Origin: Cryptomeria japonica
Lineage: Eukaryota; Streptophyta; Pinopsida; Cupressales; Cupressaceae
Assembly (NCBI RefSeq): GCF_030272615.1
Contig: NC_081410.1
Location: 288,299,957 to 288,363,956 of the forward strand
DNA length: 64,000 nt
Direction: 5' to 3'
Below the pieces are notes generated by a model. That model saw only the letters and a program-made list of their open reading frames with translations. It searched no databases and was not told the DNA's origin. This document shows positions 59,197 through 64,000 of the stretch, piece after piece. The translations under genes were made by a program, and so were the position numbers. Position 1 is the first letter of the stretch; the number at the start of each line of letters is the position of its first letter.

Positions 59197-62100
59197 ATGA
59201 GTCCTCATAAATTTCCACCTTTAACTCCACATAATTATGCATCATGGGAAATTAAAGTATGGAGCAAATTAATGGAAAAAGGTCTCACGCATTACATAGA
59301 TGGAACAATAGCAGCACCACCTGATCCTAAGGCTGATCCTAATGCTCAATTATAATGGCTCACTAAGAATTGCATGGCTCTTGGAACTTTGTGCAAGTAT
59401 GTACCAGATGACCTCATCTTTCATATTGAAAAGTGTACTACAATCAAAGATGCTTGGGATATGTTTCAGAAATTATATGGTCAAGTTGATGAAATCAGAG
59501 GTTATAAAATTGACAATGAGCTCACCAACTTAGATCCCAAGAGTTTTGATACAATCCAAGATTATGTCACCAAAGCAAGTGAGATAAGAGCAAAGCTTAA
59601 GGATTGTGGAATTGACAAAAAGGATGCTCAGTTGATCTTCAACTTGTTGGACAAGCTTGCACCAAAATATGTAGCATTTGTGTCTAGCTTCCAAACTCAT
59701 CGTTTGACAGTGGGGAGTTCCTATGTTATGCCTTCATTTGATGCTTTCATAGAAATGTTGATATTGGAACAATCTAAGTTGTTGAACATGGAGTTTCTCA
59801 AGTCTTCAAAGTCCAAGGCTTTGGTGGCTAATCAAGGGAATCAAGGAAGTCAAGGCAAAGATTCCAACAAGAAGAAGAAGCAATCTAAGTCACAGCCACA
59901 ACAGGAAAAAGGACAATCATCCTCTCCATCACAAGGTGATTTTTCATCCTCTTCCAAGAAGGGGACACCACCTAAGAAGGATAAGCCAACTTGTGCATAT
60001 TGCAAGAAGTATGGTCATGATGAGCATCGATGCCACACAAAGCAAGTTGATGAGTTAGCTAATCTTCTTAAGAAAAACAACATCAACTTGCCATCCGCCT
60101 ACACAAAGAAGGACTCATCTCCTTCCTCTTCCTCACGGTCTAAGGGAAAAGGGCAGGCATTTGTGGCTACAACAAGTTCTTCACAGCAGTGGATACTTGA
60201 CTCAGGTGCCTCATATCACATGGGTTCTACAAAGGAGCAATTTTCTTCATTGGAGCCATCTAACGTACCTCACATTTACATAGGTGATGATACACAAGTA
60301 GAGGTTGAAGGGAAAGGTTCTGTTGACATGGATGATGGAACATTTGAGAATGTTCTCTATGTTTCTAACTTGTCTACCAACCTTCTCTCTGTCTACCAAA
60401 TCACTCACTATGGGAATGGGAAAAAGGTTGAGTTTACACCAGATTCAGTTGTGGTAAAGGAGCTTGATGATGATGCCTTGGTAGTAGTGGGACAAGTCAA
60501 TGACAACTCAAGGTTTTATTCATTCTCCCACTTTGTGCCAAGTTCACCTTCTAGGGCCTTGCTTATTCAAATTCTGAAAGTAAGCTATGGCATGAGCGGT
60601 TTGGTCAACTCAACTACCGCTATCTACAACAACTCAACACTAAAGACATGGTCACAGGTCTACCTCGAATTAGTTTTTTAGAGGGTGTATGTTCAGGGTG
60701 TTCCATGGGCAAGCATCCCGAAGAGAAGTTTGATAAGGGGAAAGCTTGGAGAACTTTGGAAGTTCTTCAACTTGTTCACAGCGATGTAGTAGGTCCATTT
60801 CCAGCACCGTCATTTAGCAAGGCCTGCTATGTCCTCACCTTCATTGATGACTACTCCCACTTCACTTGGGTCTACTTTCTCATTCATAAGAGTGAAGTAT
60901 TTGACAGGTTTCAGGACTTCAAGACTCGTATGGAGAAGCAATCTGGGAAAGTGGTCAAGATTCTTCGTACAGATAATGGAAGGGAATATGTGAACAAGCA
61001 TCTTGAGGATTTTTGTACACTTGAGGGAATTGATCTTCAGCATTTTGTTGCATACACTCCACAGCAGAACGGAGTTGCAGAATGCAAGAATCAAAGTCTC
61101 AAAGAAATGGCTAGCTGTATGATACATACACGTTCTCTTGATCCTACCTTTTGGGCAGAGGCTATCAGTTGTGCCACACACATCCAGAATCGGGTTCCTA
61201 ACAAAGCTTTGCAAGGTATTACTCCTTTTGAGGCTTGGGCTGGTAGGAAACCGATTGTGAGACATTTCAGAGTCTTTGGGTGTCCAGCATGGGCTCGCAT
61301 ACCTCTGCAGAAACGCAAGGCATTCTAACCTCAGAGTCGGCCTTCCATATTTGTTGGATATCCTGAGGGTGTTAAGGCATATAGATTGATGGATCCTGAG
61401 ACACATGAGGTGTTCATTGAGAGGAGTGTTCACTTTGAGGAAAGCTCTCCGAGCTTAGCCTCTCTACCTCCTCCATCTTACTCCATTGTTGATAGTGATG
61501 TTAGTGATTCAGATGATGAGACTCCTTCAACTCCGACTCGCAGGGTTACACCTCCGCACGGTCCACTTGTAGTTGAGGAGCCTCGTTCTCCACCTCCACC
61601 TTGACCTCGTTGGGCTCGACAGACACTTGAGTCAGCAGGTTCTCTTGTTGGGGATCCTTCAGATACCCAGAGGACTTAATCACAGCATCAGGATCTTCCA
61701 CATGCATTCATTGCTACCGCTTCTGATCCACAGACATTTCGGGAAGCATCAGGGGTTCCTGAGTGGGACCAAGCTATGGAGGAAGAGTATAATTCCTTGA
61801 TGAGGAACAACACATGGGATTTAGTCCATCTCCCTAAGGGGAGAAAGATGGTTCAATGTAAGTGGATCTATCAGACCAAGTATGCAGCGGATGGTAGTGT
61901 GGATAAGTACAAGGCTCGGCTTGTTGCGAAAGGTTTCTCCCAGGTAGCAGGTGTTGACTATATTGAGACCTTTGCACCTGTAGCCAAAATGAACTCCATT
62001 CGCTTGACACTTGCTATTGTTGCAGATCATGGTTGGGCTATACATCAGATGCATGTGAAGAGTGCTTTTCTTCATGGTGATCTTGATGAGGAGATTTATA

Positions 62101-63177
62101 TGGAGCAGCCACATGGTTTCATCCAGGATACTTCCTTGGTTTGCAGACTAAGGAAATCTCTCTATGGCCTTAAGCAAGCCCCCAGGGCTTGGTATGCCAA
62201 GATGGATTCCTTTCTTCTCTCCGCAGGGTTCGCCAGGTGTCATTCTGATCCGAATGTCTACATTTTGTGACAGGATGACTCTCACTTGATACTTGTGCTC
62301 TATGTTGATGACTTGATCATTATAGGGAGTACTGCATCCATCATTAGCAGGGTCAAATATGCTTTGCATGACAAATTTTCTATGACTGACTTGGGTCCTT
62401 TGCACTACTTTCTCGGGATAGAGATTTCATAGTCACCTTCCGGGATTACACTATCGCAACCCAAGTATCCTCTTGATCTACTTGCACACTTTCATATGGC
62501 TGATTGTAAGCCTGCCCTGACTCCCTTTCTTTTAGGAGTCAAGCTTGAGGCTCATTGTTCTTCTCCACTAGTTGATGCCACTTTGTATCGTCAGCTTGTG
62601 GGTAGTCTCATCTACTTGACCCATACATGCCCTGATATTTCATTTTCAGTTGGCATGGTTTCCCACTTCATGCAGGAACCATATGAGCTTCATTGGAAAG
62701 CCGCCAAATGCATCCTTCATTACATCCAGGGTACACATCACTATGGGATTCACTATGCAACAGGCAGAGGACTTCGCCTGGTTGGTTACACAGACTTCGA
62801 TTGGGTTGGCGATCTTGATGATCGTAAGTCTACTTCCAGTTACAGTTTTCACCTTGGTTCAAGCCCCATTTGTTGGCAGAGCAAGAAGCAGCATGCTATT
62901 GCTCTTTCTTTGACCAGGACTGACAGTTCTACATTGCAACAATCAGAGTGCTATTGCTATCTCGAAGAATCTAGTCCAGCATCAGCGGACCAAACACATC
63001 AAGATGCATATGCACTATATCCGAAAGTTGATTCAAGAGCAGGTCATTGATTTGCAATATTGTCCTATAGCGGAGCAGGTTGTAGACATATTCACCAAAC
63101 CTTTCACCGAGAGTAAGTTCCAATAGTTGGGAGCTCTCTTGGGGGTGCGGGATGTGTCATTAGGGGGGGTCAGCTGA
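59197..63177 (+). pseudogene. Copia-3 gag-pol polyprotein (broken)
   Basis: ATG at 59197 (MSPHKFPPLTPHNYASWEIK). Gag has the knuckle CAYCKKYGHDEHRC (~60000); protease WILDSGASYHMG (~60190). A frameshift at about 60575 precedes integrase, with GVCSGCSMGKH, FIDDYSHFTWVY, LRTDNGREY and PQQNGVAE. RT has WDLVHLPKGRKMVQCKWIY, HVKSAFLHGDLDEEIYME, LYGLKQAPRAWY and LYVDDLIIIG; RNase H has YTDFDWVGDLDDRKSTSSY and CWQSKKQHAIALS. A deletion of about 80-90 bp near 62913-62940 removes the SSAEAEY part and shifts frame into SAIAISKNLVQHQRTKHIKM and QVVDIFTKPF. In-frame stops: TAA 59353, TAA 61326, TGA 61603, TAG ~61677, TGA 62268, TAG ~62431, TAG 63124. It is non-autonomous now. Confidence 0.9.
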
Positions 63178-63432
63178 CTTCTCCTTCCTCTCTTATGGGG
63201 GTGACTTTTTCCTCTTTGAGGTTTTGTCCTTCTTCTTTGAGAGTCTTTTGTACTTTCATCTCTCTTTTGGGGGGGAGTTTTTTCCCACTGGGTTTTCTCC
63301 TTTTCTCTGTTTGTGAGAGATTGCATTGCATGGTTTTGCTTGCATTTGCATATTGTACATGGGTACCTATCATGGCCTAGTAGTCGGGACCCATCTTGTA
63401 TTGTTGACTTGAGTCTTCATTCCCCTAAGTTG

Positions 63433-63446
63433 CACTTAAGGGGGGG
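63433..63446 (+). other. Copia-3 polypurine tract
   Basis: CACTTAAGGGGGGG directly before the 3' LTR. The same CTTAAGGGGGGG precedes the 3' LTR of the small element at 32861-32872. Confidence 0.85.
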
Positions 63447-63897
63447 TGTTGGTGTAAATAAATATTCATTATGGATATTATTACACTTTACTTAAGTTAA
63501 CTTAGGATAATGCATCTCTTTGTAGTTTGGATTTCAGACACTTAGGGAAGTGTGCACATAGGGATAGAGCTTGTAGGAGAAATTCCACCTTTTGTGGTCT
63601 TGTTTTGTTGTTACATTCCACATTCAGTGGGTCATCCACCTCTTGTGGAATATTATATTATTTCTCCTACCTATCCCTAGTATTTCTTACCTACCCTTGT
63701 TTCTCATTGAGCCACATGTCATGATTGTGTGCTCGTACATCCATATGGCCTTGCCTATATAAGCAGGCCTATATTCATTGTATTGGTGAATCCAGTTGAT
63801 CATTTTCATATTGATGAGAATACAATTTGTTCTTGTCATCCTTTTGTCTCTGTTTTAATACTTTTCATTGTGCCCTTGATCTTGGCAAAATCTCACA
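63447..63897 (+). repeat. Copia-3 3' LTR
   Basis: 451 bp, the same length as the 5' copy with no indels seen between them. Confidence 0.93.
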
Positions 63898-64000
63898 ATT
63901 TTAAGTCTTGATCATTTATCATTAAGTCACTTATCTAACGGTGGATATTTTGTGTTCTTTTCTTGCCCTAGAAGGAAACCCTATTTTATGAGGGCGTTGT
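63898..64000. other. Right flank
   Basis: About 100 bp beyond the target duplication; no feature recognised. Confidence 0.5.

Larger units (their letters stand above)
57763..63897 (+). mobile_element. Ty1/copia retrotransposon (Copia-3), structurally complete
   Basis: The LTRs of 451 bp each (57763-58213 and 63447-63897) differ at about 15 sites by hand count (about 3%). ATTTT occurs on both sides (57758-57762 and 63898-63902). The PBS is TGGTATCAAAGCC at 58214, and the PPT CACTTAAGGGGGGG is directly before the 3' LTR. The interior has a ~1-kb leader and one gag-pol frame in copia order (gag, protease, integrase, RT, RNase H), with stops, one frameshift and a small deletion. Confidence 0.93.

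Noticed and set aside
60810-61433. 207-aa minus-strand frame
   Set aside because: Antisense shadow of the Copia-3 integrase; no motif of its own.

Overview
The window looks like nuclear DNA of a seed plant with a large, repeat-rich genome. It is AT-rich, has one spliced host gene, and almost everything else is LTR retrotransposons nested in one another. A conifer or other gymnosperm is my guess, from the low gene density and the long decayed elements. No marker in the sequence proves it. I saw no rRNA, tRNA, CRISPR or bacterial-type feature.

Left third (1-26.4 kb): 1-1739 is the 3' end of a Ty3-type element. 2437-10818 is a minus-strand Ty1/copia element (Copia-1) with target duplication TGATG, and it carries a solo LTR of a related family inside its integrase. 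10824-15218 is debris of an older Ty3-like element, with a solo LTR and a 40-bp tandem repeat. 15219-23536 is a plus-strand element with copia-type LTRs, PBS and PPT but no reverse transcriptase or integrase. It carries a coiled-coil/zinc-knuckle ORF1 and a long unknown ORF2. 23711-26372 is a 2.66-kb solo LTR.

Middle (26.4-33.2 kb): the only convincing host gene is on the minus strand at 27131-29552. It has five exons whose phases all agree and predicts 665 aa, a filament-like plant protein (FPP). Its 3' end has been tandemly duplicated. 30920-33201 is a small coding-free LTR element related to the copia element at the right edge.

Right half (34-64 kb): a hAT-type transposase pseudogene (34712-50269) is split by a 12.8-kb Tat-like Ty3 element (35826-48604, duplication GAGGG). 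That element has a nearly open protease-RT-RNase H-integrase ORF, no visible gag, and a spliced plant-mobile-domain (PMD) gene on the opposite strand between pol and the 3' LTR. Next come a 1.5-kb duplicated array of paired TGCGA/TCGCA motifs and a long decayed ORF (52397-55878) that I think is distantly related to ORF2 of the pol-less element. 57763-63897 is a plus-strand copia element (Copia-3), complete in structure but disabled.

The main biological points are: host-like cargo (PMD) carried antisense in a Ty3 element; a pol-less element sharing LTR, PBS and PPT sequence with neighbouring Copia-1, which suggests mobilisation in trans; and an unrecognised large protein family present in two copies. 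Exon joins, boundaries and difference counts were done by eye.
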